From the IMG/VR virus record IMGVR_UViG_3300015371_000071, positions 1-46,513 of that record: a stretch of 46,513 nt of DNA, one strand, 5' to 3'. Positions 6,501-17,300 of this stretch are shown here, piece by piece. Origin of the DNA: a virus. The notes beneath the pieces were generated by a model. That model was given only the letters and a program-made list of their open reading frames with translations. It searched no databases and had not been told where the DNA came from. Every line of letters begins with the position of its first letter. Positions within the stretch are counted from its first letter, which is position 1. The translations under genes were made by a program, and so were the position numbers.

Positions 6501-7415
6501 TCCCCCTGGGGGCGGGGTCGTGTCGGCACGGTCGAAGTCATCGACGAAGGTGGTGGCGACGATCGGTATGTGACCCGCACCGGCCGAGGTGTCGCGGCGT
6601 TCGGCGACAGCACCGGACCCGGTGCGTGGCACGTTGATCGTGGCGACGCTGGCCGCGGTGTCTCGCTGTTCGGTGATCGCCGCTGACCCGGTCTTGTTGA
6701 TCGACGCGACGAACGTGCCCGCACCGGCAGCAGTGTCGGCGCCCCCGGTGATGGCACCACTGCCAGTCGCGCCACCGTCGAACGTGACGGTGCCGTTGAC
6801 CGTCAGGTGCCGGGCGTTGCCCGACGCGTCGAGGGCGTCCCCTGTCAGCGGGTAGTAGGCCCACGCCCCTGACTTGACGATCGCCGTCGGCGATGCCCAC
6901 TCGGCGTTCATCTCGGCCTGGGTTAGCGCCGTGTTCCAGATGCGCACCTCTTTGACGGCACCGTTCCACCAGTTGCCGTAGGTGTTGGTGCCGATCATCA
7001 GCGGCGCGGTGCCGTTCTTGCCCGCAGCGTGACTGGTGGTTCGCATCTCGGCCGACGAACCGGATTCGCCGACGCCGAACATGGCGATCTCGATACCGTT
7101 CGTCGAGTTGTACGACCCGGCGACGAAGTACCACGTCGACCCGGCCGTCATGCCCGAGAACGCACCACCCGAACTGCCGGGCAGGCCGAGGACACCCGTC
7201 TCGTTGTCGAAGAAGCACGGAGATGTTCCGTTGCTGTCGGTGCCCAGCCCGAGGTAGAGGGGGTTGCCGGTGCCAGGGTCGAACGTCGGACCGTACGACG
7301 AGTAGTCGTTGCGGTCGACCGCCAGTTGGACGAGGGCACAGAACGTCCACGACCCCGACCGCGCTGCGGCGGCCAGGGTGAGACTGTCTGTGGACGCGTC
7401 GAAATGTGCGGCCAT
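3543..7415 (-). CDS. Modular tail fibre with LamG-like and apiosidase-like glycoside hydrolase domains
   Basis: A 1290-residue protein built of domains joined by repeats. Residues about 20-180 form a LamG/concanavalin-like lectin domain (TWYFVAGSYN, VKEVRIWNTALTQAEM). Residues 286-485 form a second jelly-roll-like domain and 533-777 another beta domain. Residues 826-1150 resemble the DUF4038/apiosidase-like (GH140-type) catalytic domain (GFNGVTVWCGG, NIVWHVMFD, R-x2-Y-x2-FLEGGSLMNWGHEAFW). They are followed by a PF12904-type beta domain at 1155-1250, the usual partner of that catalytic domain. The C-terminus ends in VYLGTTPVTELYVGDTKMWP, a tail often seen on fibre proteins of actinobacterial phages. 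It should bind and cut a host surface glycan. The substrate is unknown, and the catalytic acids are not certain because the usual GGD motif is altered to MFD. Confidence 0.85.
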   Translation of the reverse strand: MAAHFDASTDSLTLAAAARSGSWTFCALVQLAVDRNDYSSYGPTFDPGTGNPLYLGLGTDSNGTSPCFFDNETGVLGLPGSSGGAFSGMTAGSTWYFVAGSYNSTNGIEIAMFGVGESGSSAEMRTTSHAAGKNGTAPLMIGTNTYGNWWNGAVKEVRIWNTALTQAEMNAEWASPTAIVKSGAWAYYPLTGDALDASGNARHLTVNGTVTFDGGATGSGAITGGADTAAGAGTFVASINKTGSAAITEQRDTAASVATINVPRTGSGAVAERRDTSAGAGHIPIVATTFVDDFDRADTTPPPGGAGLGPNWVNTTNTFYISGNHATKTPGDHYTRWATPLSHEDQFVEVEIPWDKTTNFMWFHIRAANNIVTGGPPFGVYEAGINTTETGGGNYTNRCEMGIIHADGSYTVLGRAFTVANSPGLVGKLRLEAIGNRIRFYVDDILNIEAFDSELHGHYVGLNCWIGGTAGEAWYNTFTAGVIIPPTGSGDIIEARDIVVSQPRFTGSGAVTEGRDTAFGVGTFAGPGGGGGSATITMVERLDVRAVVNSAGAGAGSGNFTSAPFTTAAGTLLVAVVTIDNQDILTPTSIPLPTTTGLTWVKRAEMLGCASNQFSANALIYVANNPTAGSKTFTMSGSGNWLTGINTLDVWIGEFTGAAAALAQTKTPATFYTGVTSSPNDPGSRLISLPSAPASNSWRIGVYAGDNSGNDHAVGGTGWTEQSNHASTGPTPPVALVSQVQTRTGDLSPTVLWDDLSFVGTTTWDYVLIGWELIAVSTVPLNSGVITERHDTVVGVGSILGSDRTGSGAIVEARDTVVTPQPTLYPASISGRKLLDQVGNVYLAKSMSSWFLTHLSNVDITHALTDVRANGFNGVTVWCGGTEDRFGFGNKYTNLAGQNFWSGTPWASSLGPAWVTVDWIVAECARLGLVLHLSFCHGWGGNGCAADWVSATNADMYNVGVAVATRYASAHNIVWHVMFDSPTRPTDPAGVRIRSLFDGINDTEGASTRPIRWCETDNGVSTSSQGWYDPTGASTDTRFSVNCMYTWGGSATDSIEGVYSEVSGPIGDCEPVYVGNTDSYGLNRQELRERPYSVFLEGGSLMNWGHEAFWPMDEPTLYPVGGMSWQDVVSDPATLDARYCWNLIEAYCKDPTWDRSNTFVTAGQDSGGAKAAIGASNTAAIAYFPHNRGVVVDTTIFPGIDNVRLRWYDPATGTFITIATSEAQQAARTVTMPATRGDSTADYVLVADIPTAGGIVYPSGAFMGTTPITTVYLGTTPVTELYVGDTKMWP
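6561..6770 (-). repeat. Tandem linker repeats inside the fibre gene
   Basis: Three consecutive copies of a roughly 23-residue unit (TGSGA-x-x-x-x-RDT-x-x-GAG type) occupy residues 216-285 of the fibre. Two more copies are at 5838-5957 and two at 4959-5072, making seven in all. Each group lies exactly between folded domains. The core is [T/N]-x-SG-[A/D/V]-[I/V]-x-E-x-R-[D/H]-D-T. They probably act as uniform spacers and could serve as recombination points for domain exchange. Confidence 0.8.
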
Positions 7416-7426
7416 CCGAAGGTGGC

Positions 7427-7813
7427 CTAGGAGTTGCCCTCGGTGATCGTCAGTGACGTGACGGAGACGGTGCCCCCAGAGACGAAGGTCACCGAGTCGA
7501 AGTTGATGTCGGAGCTACCGAGGCCGACGGTCATGTCAGCCTGGGCGGTGCCGCCCGAGTTCGTCAGCCGTGCCCACGTCGCCGTGCCGCTGGCTGCCGC
7601 GCTGGCAGTCATCGGCGTGTTGAACGTCAACACACCCGACGCCACCGTGCCCGCCGTCGCCTGCAACGGGATGTGTGCCAGCCGGGTGGTGGCGGTGCCA
7701 CCGACTGCCGGCTTGGTGCCGTCGTAGATGTCGAGGAACCCGGACGTGCCGATCGCCGTCAACAGGGCGGTGATGCGGGTGGTGCGGAGCGACGTGATGT
7801 ATCCGATTGCCAT
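7427..7813 (-). CDS. Conserved phage beta-rich structural protein, 128 residues
   Basis: A Thr-, Ala- and Gly-rich beta-strand protein that begins MAIGYITSLRTTRITALLTA and contains DIYDGTKPA, LAHIPLQ and ATWARLTNSGGTAQADMTVG. This pattern matches a small structural family found near fibre genes in many tailed phages, typified by a YDG-x-x-P motif and a G-x-A-x-W-x-R-x-x-x-x-x-G-x-x strand; the match is from memory. It lies 11 bases before the fibre gene and 2 bases after a small acidic gene, so it is probably made together with the fibre as a base, collar or decoration subunit. It has no catalytic motif. Confidence 0.75.
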   Translation of the reverse strand: MAIGYITSLRTTRITALLTAIGTSGFLDIYDGTKPAVGGTATTRLAHIPLQATAGTVASGVLTFNTPMTASAAASGTATWARLTNSGGTAQADMTVGLGSSDINFDSVTFVSGGTVSVTSLTITEGNS

Positions 7814-7815
7814 GG

Positions 7816-7914
7816 TTAGTTGTCCTTCTCTTCGTCGTCGTCCGGTTCGTCGGGCGGCGGCGTGAATGTCCCGGTGCCTTCGATGACATCGGGTTCGGTT
7901 TGCGGGTCGCTCAC
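7816..7914 (-). CDS. Small acidic peptide, 32 residues
   Basis: It starts at GTG with an excellent AGGAGGAATCAA upstream, which decides the start against longer in-frame possibilities. The product is acidic and Pro-rich, ending PDDDEEKDN, with no hydrophobic core. It lies between two structural genes with gaps of 2 and 10 bases. Its composition resembles the 26-residue acidic peptide before the lysin. It may be a real small protein or a translational relay; no function is known. Confidence 0.55.
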   Translation of the reverse strand: MSDPQTEPDVIEGTGTFTPPPDEPDDDEEKDN

Positions 7915-7924
7915 TTGATTCCTC

Positions 7925-8335
7925 CTAGGCGGTGACGCAGTACAGCGTGTTGGCGTTCTTCGGACTGATGGCTGCGTACTCGGCGGCGGTCCCCTTCCAC
8001 ACGGCGACGAGACCGTTGAGCGCGGCCGGGACTCCGAGCGTGGTGCGCATCTGTGCTGTCGATGTGGCAGCGAGCAGAGTCCTGGCAATGTTGGTGACGA
8101 CGGTGTTGTCGAACGTCCAGATCGACCCGGAACCGGTCACGATGATGTCGCCCTTGTCGCCGTTGGTGACCCCGGTGCCACCGGTGCCACCACCACCACC
8201 GCCACCACCGACAGCGAGGTCAGCGGCGATGGCCTTCTTGGTCACCCCCGCCTGCTGCACGATGATCAGGTCACTCGGACCGAGGGGCAGCGCAGCGGGC
8301 GGCAGGGCATCAATCGTGGTGGTGGGCGTGGCCAT
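7925..8335 (-). CDS. Small tail appendage protein with Gly-hinge, 136 residues
   Basis: The start at 8335 follows AAGGAAGTAACG, 2 bases after the end of the giant gene; the longer frame upstream would lie antisense-like inside that gene and is rejected. Residues 1-45 (DLIIVQQAGVTKKAIAADL) match an N-terminal pattern common in tail fibres and spikes. A poly-Gly hinge at about 43-52 and a GDKGDIIV segment follow. The C-terminal half contains AEYAAI-x6-NTLYCVT, a short motif often found at the end of small fibre or base proteins. It is probably a short tail appendage or adaptor for the larger fibre. Confidence 0.7.
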   Translation of the reverse strand: MATPTTTIDALPPAALPLGPSDLIIVQQAGVTKKAIAADLAVGGGGGGGGTGGTGVTNGDKGDIIVTGSGSIWTFDNTVVTNIARTLLAATSTAQMRTTLGVPAALNGLVAVWKGTAAEYAAISPKNANTLYCVTA

Positions 8336-8337
8336 CG

Positions 8338-11300
8338 TTACTTCCTTGCCAGTTCGGCTTGGGTGCGACGAGCGTCGCGGCGAGCGTAGTAGTTGCGCCG
8401 TCGGGTGGATTGCCGCAGCGGATCGGTCAGCTGGTACACGGGTGCGCCGGCGGCGCGCAGCCACGTCTCGTCGGTGCGCCCCTCGCGCACGCCTCTGTTG
8501 TCGGTGAGTCGCTCGATCAGGTTGAGGGTGGGGATCGTCGAGCGCGCCATGTGGGCATAGCGATCGTCGAGCAACTCGTGTCCGGTGGTGCCACCGGGCT
8601 TGGTGCCACCGAGCAACCGGAACAGTGGCATCAGCGCGCGCATCGCTGCTGATGGCTCCTCGTAGTTCTCCTCGACCGGGGCTCCGGTGTACAGCTTCTG
8701 GTTGAAGCCGAACGCTTCGAGCGGAGCAGCGATCATCGGGTTGATGTTGACGCTGCCACCGATGGCACGGCCGAGGTCACCCTGAGACAGCGCCACGAAG
8801 GGCTCGGCTACCCGCAGGTGCGGCAGGGCGGGGGCCAGGTACCACGGGGCGTCAGATCCCTCGGCGTCCTGGTTCATCGTGAACGCACCCTGGCTCAGCC
8901 AGTAGTCAGGGGTCAGAGGATCAGCGGCCTCGGAGAAGTTGCGCACGAAGTGCTGGTACTGCAGGTAGGTCCGCGGGCGCAGCCACATCGACTCGATCTG
9001 CAGTGGGATGTTGCGGCTGATGTAGGTCCAGAACGGGATCAGCCGGCGGGCCTGGTGGTCGAGGGACGACAGCGAGTTGTAGTCGAAGTGGTAGCGGGCG
9101 ATGCGCTCCATCGCTGCGCCGAGGGTCTGGCCCTTGGTCATCGAGTCGAGGGCCATGCCGAGACGCAGCGCACCTTCGACCGACGAGCCGGTGCGCTGGT
9201 TCCACCGCGTCAGCGGGTTGTTGAGGAGGCGCCCCTTCTCGCGGTTGGCCACGTCGGTGAACACGCCGGCCGCACCCGAGCCGAACACCGCTTGCAGTGC
9301 ACGCTGCACGTCGGGCGGTGCGTTCTGCGTGTACTCGAAGGGGTTGGCGACGAAGTCCTTCCAGATGCGCCGGGCCCGTGTCATCTCACCGATGCGCACG
9401 TTGTCGACCAGGTTCATGAAGATGCCACTGATCAGGTTGCGCACATGGAACCCAGGCGTGGCGGTGGCATAGGTCTTGAAGAACTGGGTGTAGTAGTCGC
9501 CGATCACACCCCAGGTCTGCGGCTTGCGCATCGCCGTGTTCATGTTGTTGATCGAGCGGTAGAGCTCGGAGCGGATGAGCATGCCGTCCGAACCCTGGGC
9601 CAGCTTGGGCAGCATCGGCACCCAGCCGTCGTTGATCTGCCACTTCATCACGTCGGCCACCGATGCCGCACCGGAGGCGAAGTCGGCGAGGCGCTTGGTG
9701 ATGTCAGCGTGGCTGAGCTCGAGCCCTTCCAGCTGGCGCAGCTGGTCGTCGGCACCAGCGAGCAGGCTCTCGATCATGTCAATGCTGGCCTGGTCCTCGG
9801 CTGGCACCAGCCTGCGCTGAGCGTTGATCTCGCGCAGGTCCTTGATGTGAGCCTTGAAGTCCGGGCCGCGGATTCCTTGGAAGTCGAGGGCCGCGGCGCG
9901 CTCGAGCCGCTTGTTGGTGATCTCGAGGCCCGCCTCGGTGTCGAGGATGCGAGAGCGCACGGCAGCCAGGCCGCGGTCGGCCGAGGCCACGGCGTCGGTG
10001 TAGGTGCGCTGCGCCGCTTCCCACTTCTGGCGCTGCGCCACCATCGCCTCGCCGGCAGCCTGGTCTGCGGTGGCGGCAGCGGCATCGGCCTCAGCCATCC
10101 GCTTGTTGACGTCTTCGGTCATCGTCGCTGCCGTGGCGGCGCCCGGCTCCCCGGACAGGAACGCCTCGGCCTCGGCGCGCTCAGCCTCTTGGGCTGCGAT
10201 CTCGGCGTCGATGTTGCGGCCCTGGTAGGTGTCGGCCAGGGTCTGCAGCCGGGCCCGCTGCGCGTTGGCGTCGTCACGCGCGCCACGCAGGGCCCGGCGC
10301 ATCGCCTCGACCGGCTCGAGCTCGGCCTCCAAGCGGGACTCGATCTGGGGCAGCGCGCCCTGGCGGAACGGACCCGACAGCGCCGAGCGCACGCCGGTCA
10401 CGTCGGCGACGACGTTGCCGATCTTGCCGACCGACGCGCCGCGCTCGACCATGCCGGGGGAGGGGATGCCCCGACCGCGGCGCAGCACGTCGGCCGATGG
10501 TGTGCCCTTGGTCAGCACCTGAGCCCACTGCCAGGTCACCGCTCGCTGAGGCACCGTCGCACCCTCGACCACGCGTGCGGTGAGTGCCTCGGCGGTGGCG
10601 GCACGGCGTGCAGTGGCGAGGCGTGCCTTCTCTGCCGGCCACATGTCGGCGCGCTGAGTGGCCAGCTTGCGCACCCGCGCTGCCACCTGTGCCCGTGCCT
10701 GCTCGAAGGAGTCGGTCGATGCTGCGATCGCTGCCTCGCGTTCGGAGACGGGCAGGTTCATCAGGTCGGGCAGGTCGGGCGGGCCCTGGGCGTCGAGCCC
10801 TTCCAGCTGGCGCACCGCGGCGTCGTACTCCTGGTTGAGCGTGGGCCAGTCGAGCGCCTGGTCGGGGTCCTCGGCACGCAGCGAGGCGTCGACCTCACCG
10901 AGGCTGTCGGCTGGCGTGTCGGCCGGCACGGTGTGGGCCGGGCCCTCCTGGCGCAGCTTGTTCAGCGCAGCCTCAGCCTCATCCGCGGCCGCCTGGGCCT
11001 GGTCGAAGGCCTGCTGCGCGGCGTCGAGTTGGTTGGTCGTGCGGGCCGGCGCGCCCTCACCGCGCATCGCTGCGGCGTAGGCATCGCTCGCCGCCTTCTG
11101 CGACTGCTTCGGCTCGCCCTCCCACTTGCGCCGCATCAGGTCCTGGAAGTCGTTGAGCGCCTGCTCCTCGGCCTGCGGGTTGCCGGCCGCTGCTTCCATC
11201 GCTGCATCGAACTGCGTGGTCGCACGCAGGATCTCACCCTGAGACAGCTGGTCCTCGGGCGTGTCGGGGTGGCGGGCAAGCTCGGGGATGGACTCGAGGT

Positions 11301-14300
11301 CGACCGGGCCCGTGGCCTGCGCCCCGGCCTGGGTCTCCTTGGCCTGGCTCAGTGCGTGCTGGGCGCGGTTCAGCTGGTCGCGGGCGTTGGCCGCTGACGT
11401 CTCGGCGCTGGCCACCTGGGCCTCGTAGGCCACCTGCGGGTTGGCTTCGGGCGTGGGCTGCACCGTGGACACCGGCGCCGTGGGGTCGGTCATCACCCGG
11501 CCGTCGAGCTCGCGCTGCATCTGCGTGATCTCGTTGATGCGGTCGTAGTCACCGGCTTCGACGGCGCGCTGCATCTGGTTCTCGAGCTCGGCGGCGCGGG
11601 CGTTGATCGTCTCGACGACACCCTCGGGCAGCACCGAGCCAGAGAACGATGCCATCTGGCGGTCGATGTCGGCGACGGCATCCATCGTGTGGTGGCCGAG
11701 CATCTCGAAGGGCTCGCGTGGGTCGGTGAACTTGAGGTCCTTCATCACCGCACCGAGTCCGATGCGCATGTTGTCGACCCGCTGCTTGCGCATCTGGCGC
11801 ATCAGCAACCGCTCGCGTGCTGTCTCGTCAGCGACCAGTCCGATCTTGCTGAACCCGTCGACCACGAAGCGGCGCAGCTTGGTGCGGTCGAGCTCCTGGC
11901 GGGACATGGCGTAGCCCAGCGACTGCAGCTTGCCGTTGAAGCCGGGCGTGCCGGGGGAGAACCCGAGCCCGAGCATCGACACCAGGTCCACCGACTTGCG
12001 GAGCTCGTCGTTGTGGTGCGCCTTGGCTGCCGAGCGCAGCTGCTCGCGGAAGGCGTCACGCAGGGTGTCGTCGGTGACGAGCTCGCCGGCTGCGGTCGCA
12101 TCCATCACCACCCGCTCGGCGTTGTGCAGCAGTGGCAGGTCGCTGCCGAGTGCGGTGCCCAGGCCGCGGAACACGTCGGCCACCTCGTCGGCAGTGAACG
12201 TGCGGGAGGTGTCGAGCTTGGGGTGCAGCAGATCGTCGAGGCCAGCGAGCCAGCCCTCGCGGCTGGCCATGCGCACCTCGTCCAGCTGCTCGCGCGGGAT
12301 CATCAGGATCGCCTCACGCAGCTGGCGCAGGTCCTCGAGGCTGGGGTCGACGGTGCCGAACAGCAGCGACCGTGCCTGGCCGGTGACCGGGGGCATGTTG
12401 AAGCGATTCTGCAGCAGCCGCAGATCCTCGCGGGTGGGCACACCCTGCACCCCGAGCATCTCGTGCAGCATGTTGACGAACTGGCCGACCGCTTCGCCCT
12501 GCTCGGGGCCGTAGAGCAGGTGCAGGGTCTCGGCCCCGCGGGCGGTGAGCTCCATCTGCCCGCTGAGCAGGTCGGTGAGGAACTGTGCCCCGCCGTCAGC
12601 GGTGGCAGCAGCCAGGTCGAAGTGGTCGCCGAGCATGGCCCGCGTGTCGTCGACCGCCTTGGTCAACTCGTCGAGGTAGTTGCGGGCATCGGTCAGCTGC
12701 TCGGGTGTCATCCGCTGGAACTGGTTGAGGGCGTCGATGCGACCCTGCGTGAGCTCGACGAGCTCGCGCTCGTGCGGCAGCAGCTTGCCCGACAGCTGGA
12801 TGTCAGCGGCGTGCTCGGCCGCAGCCAGGGCCTGGGGCAGTTCCTCGAGGCGCACCGCATCGCCGGGCTTGCGCCGTCGCTTGGCCCGGTTGGTGACCTC
12901 GCGGATGGTGGCCTGCAGCTTCTCCACGTCGGGGAGCTCGGGCCCCATCTGGTCCATGATGATCTGACGCTGCAGGCGCAGGTCCTTGTTGATCGAGCCG
13001 TCGAGCGCGGACAGTCGGGTGCGGCGCTTGGACAGCGCAGCACGCAGCGAGTTGATGGCGTTGTCGTTGCCCTGTGCCAGCTTGCGGGCCTCCTCGAGAG
13101 GGATCTCGGCCACGTCCTTGCCCTCGCGCAGTACCCGCGACGAGATGACGTGGGTCGGCTCGACCCCGTGCAGCTGGGCGTAGGCCTCGATGGCTGGGCT
13201 GGTCACCTTGCGTCGGCGCTTGGGGGCACGGGCAGCACGCTCAGCCTGGCCGGCGGTGCGCTGGTCCTCGGCAGCGAGCAGGCGTCGCGCCTCGGCCAGG
13301 TCGCGCTGCTCGGACGTGGTGAGGCGAGCCTTGTCCTCGAGCCTGGCCACCGTGTTGTCGGCTTCGATCAACTCGCTGGCGCGTCCCTCGAACGAAGCGA
13401 TGCGCTGCTCGAGTCCACGCAGGCGGGCCCGAGCCTCGGGGGTGGTGACCCCGGCAGCGCGCAGGCGCTCGGCCTCGGCACGCACCCGCTGGATGTTGGT
13501 GGTGATGACGTTCTCTTGGCCCCGCTCGACACGGGCGATCGCCGCCTCCAAGCTCGGCCGCAGATAGGCGGGGATGTCACCGGAGTCCAGGGCAGCACGC
13601 GCCTGGTCGGTCGTCATCATGAACTCGTCCTGCACCACCGGCTGGTAGCGCACGATGCCCGAGCCGTTCGACTCGGCCTCACCGATCGCATCCTGCAGCC
13701 GGCGTGCGCCCTGCTCGAAGGTGCGGATCTCCGAGTCGGCACGTCCGATGCCAGCCTCCAGCCGGACCCGGTGCTCGCCGATCGACTGGGCGTCGCGCAC
13801 CATGTGGCGGGCATCGTTGAAGTCGGTGACCGACCAGTCGAGCTCGTGGACCTGGGCCTCGATCTCGTTGACCACCCGGTCGATGACCTGGTTGATCGTG
13901 CCGTTGCTGGTCGGGCGCTGCTGTTCCAGCTGGGTGAGCGTGCTCCGGTTGCGGTCGATGCGCTTGCGCGCCGTGGTCATGCGGCCCTTGTCCTCGGACG
14001 TGAACGTGCCATCGAGGCGCTTGGCATCGAGCTCGGCGATCAGGCGCTGGTCGTTGGCGATGGAGTCCTCGAGCGGGATCACCTTGGAGAGGTGGCGGAG
14101 CTCGTCCATCTGCTCGCCGGTCAGGCGGGCGGCCGCCAACTCGGGGGGTAGCTTGGTGCCGAACGTGGCCTGCCAGCGCCGGTACATGGCCGAGGGCTCG
14201 GTGCTCGCCAGCGCAGCCTCGGCCCGGCTGATCTGCTTGGCCAGGATCTCGGACTCCTGGCCCAGCCCGACGCTGAGGATGTACGCCGCCACCGAGTCCG

Positions 14301-17300
14301 AGGGCTCGATGCCCTGCGACATCGCCCGGCTGTAGCGGACCATGAACTCCGCCATGCGATTGACGTCAGCGGCCTGCTGCTCCAGCTTGTTGACGGCGAA
14401 GCTGGTGGGGTTGGCTCCGTAGCGCTCGAGTGCCTGGCCGAGCCCGGCGATCGAGTCGTTGATGTACCCGGCCACGTCGACGCGCCTGAGCTCACGGTCA
14501 GCCACCGGCAGCGCACCGCGCTCCACCAGGTCGGGCATGGCGGTGTCGCGCAGGTAGCGGGCCAGGCGGTAGGACTTGCGGGCCCGGTCGGCGATCTCGT
14601 AGCTGGGGTTGCGCTTGCCGCCCTTGCCGGCACCACGGTCGAGGGCGCGCATCGCCTCTTCACGCGGCTGCATCCGGCCACGCCGTAGCTCGGCGAGCGG
14701 CAGGTTCTCCTCGTACTGGGTGACACCCTCGGGCAGCTGGACCCTGCCCTCGATCGCCTTGCGCTGTACCGCCGTCGGATCGAAGGCCCCGCGTGCCTCG
14801 GCCAGCAGGTCCAGCTGGTCGTACACCCGCTCGAGCCGGCGCTCGCCCAACTCGTCGACCGCGCCGAGGCCATTGCGCATGGCACCCCGCAGGTCCTTGA
14901 TCGTCTGGCGAGCCTTGGCCACGATCGGGTTGCGGACCCCGCCCGTGAAGTTGTGACGCTCGCGGATGATGGCGGTGGCGTTGTTCCAGGCGATGCGCTC
15001 GTCAGCGCTCAGCCCGCGCAGGCCGAGCGCCTCGGCCTCGGTGATCTGCGGCACGTCGTTCCAGCGCGTGTGGTAGCTGAGGAGCCGCGCCGAATCCGAC
15101 AGGGCCTTCGACTCGTCGGCGTTGATCCGCCGGGCCTGGCGCTCGTAAGGCCCGACGCCCTCGCCAGTGAACGGGTTGCGTGGCCTCGGGGCTGCCTCGG
15201 CGGCGCGCACTGCGTCGGCGTAGGCCTGGTCCCGGCCCTTGCGCTCGGCGATCTCGCGGCTGTGGGTCGACAGCTTGCTGACCATCTGGTCCAGCTGCTG
15301 CTCACGCTCGACCACCTGGGAGTAGTGGGTCAGCTTGGTATCGAGCTCGCTCATCACCGACTCGAGGCGCTTCGAGCGCAGCCCCGCCTTGGTGATGGCG
15401 TCGTACTGGCGCTGGGTGAGCTCGACGTCGGGCCGGAAGTGACGCTTCTCGAAGGCGGCCATCGCTTCGTTGGCCTTCTCGAGGCGCTCGGCGGCGGCGC
15501 GCGCCGTGGCATCGAGACGGCGAACCTCGGCGTTGGGCTTGACCGGTCCCGCCCCGCCTTCCAGCTTGGCCTCGCGCAGCTTGGCATTGGCTGCCTCGAC
15601 ACGCCGCCGAGCAAGCTGCCACTCGCGCTCGGCATCGGTCAGTTCCTGGGCCAGCCCATAGCCCTCGAGGTCGTTGACCTCACGCAGGCGGACGTTGCCG
15701 TTGGCATCGAAGACGTACTCCTTGCCGGGCCCGGTCGTGTCGGCGAGGAACTGCTCGAGCCGCGCCTTCTCGGCCTCGGCCTGCCCGCGCTGGGTGCGCA
15801 GCACGAGGTACTTGCCGCCCTCGGTCGACTGCATGAACTCGCCCTGCTCGGCACGCAGGCGGGCGTGGTCGGCACGCATCGCCGCCGCCTGCTCGGGTGT
15901 CATCGACAGTGGCGGGTGGACCGGGACCATCGGCTCGACGGAGTTGCGTGCGGCAGTCGTCGAGCTCCGGTCGATCTCGCGGGCGATGCGCACGAGCTCG
16001 GTGTGCTGCTCAGCCAGAGCGCGGGCGTCGGCCTCCGCCGCCTCGCGCAGTTGGTTGAGCTCACCGCGCAGGTCCTCGTACGCCTGGCGGGACTGGGCGT
16101 ACAGGCCCGTCTCGAACTCGCTCATCATCGCCCGGTGGGCGTTGAGCTCGTCACGCTTGGCGGCGACGCCGATCAGGTCCTGCTCGCGCATACGGTAGGT
16201 GGCGAGCGTGTGGGTGTCGGCCTCGAGCTTGAGCTTGGCCCCCTCCAGTGCGCCAGCGTGGGTGTAGACGTAGTCCTCGAGGTTGCGCCGCGACTGCACG
16301 AAGTTCCGTGACGCCGCCTCGATGCGCTTGACCTGAGCGGAGGCCTGCTGGTTGGCGGCGAAGGCGGTGCGGCGCTCCTTGTTGTGGAACCTGGTCACCG
16401 CGTCGGCCGACATCTCGGGACGGTCGTAGACCCGGTCACGCAGACCCTGCTCGGCGGCTATCGCCTTGCGCTGGGCGAGCACCTCACCCTGTCGGGCCTC
16501 GGCTGCACCGGGCAGGAACAGCGACAGGAACCCGTTGTCGTCGGCCAGCTGATCGGCGGACTCCGCCTTGATCCGGGCCTCGGTGATCATGTCGTGCAGC
16601 GAGCCGATCGCCGAGCGGTCACGCTGCAGGCGCAGCATCCGCAACTCGGCGTCACGCTTGCGCGTGCGCGCTGCGGTGCGGGCATCCTGCTCCAGGTTGC
16701 GCGCCGTCACCGGGATCTTGGAGAGCTCATCGTTCAGCTGGTCGTGCGACAGCGCCAGCACGCGGGCGGCCTCAGCCCGCTCCGCACCGAGGCGGTTGAG
16801 CTCGCCGGCGGTGTCGTTCCAGATGTTCTCGAGGGCAGCATCGAGCGTGCCGAGCGATGGGACGGTCTCGGCGGGCGCACCGTAGGGCACCCGCCCGAGC
16901 AGCTGGGAGAAGCGCTCGTCCTGATCCAAGGCCGTGTGCAAGGCGGCGCGCTGGGCCGCGGACAGGGCGGTCATCTCGTCGATGGAACCCTGCAGGCGTG
17001 GCTTCAAGAAGCCCGACGACACCGCGTGCAGGCCCTTGGCCATCTCGATGCGGGCCTCGTCCATCTGCGACCCGAGGTCGTTCAGCTGGTCCTTGAGGCG
17101 CAGCTGCTCCTGCTCGTTGGCGAGCTTGGTCCCGACGTCGTCGACGATCTCGCGCATCGCCTCGTGGTCACCCTTGTTGCGCAGCAGCCCGCCCTTGGAC
17201 TGCAGCAGCCGGTTAGCCCCCGTCTTCTTGCCGACATCCTCGGCCAGGTTCTGGATGTAGCGCAGGCTGACCTTGTCGAAGTCCTCCTCGAACAGGTTGA

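Noticed and set aside
8818-11397. Very long plus-strand open frame (859 codons) antisense to the giant gene
   Set aside because: GC-rich coding DNA gives long antisense frames. This one lacks a ribosome-binding site, has an odd composition (His, Leu, Arg, Gly) and no domain. The same holds for 11689-14151, 14953-16311 and 16384-17916.
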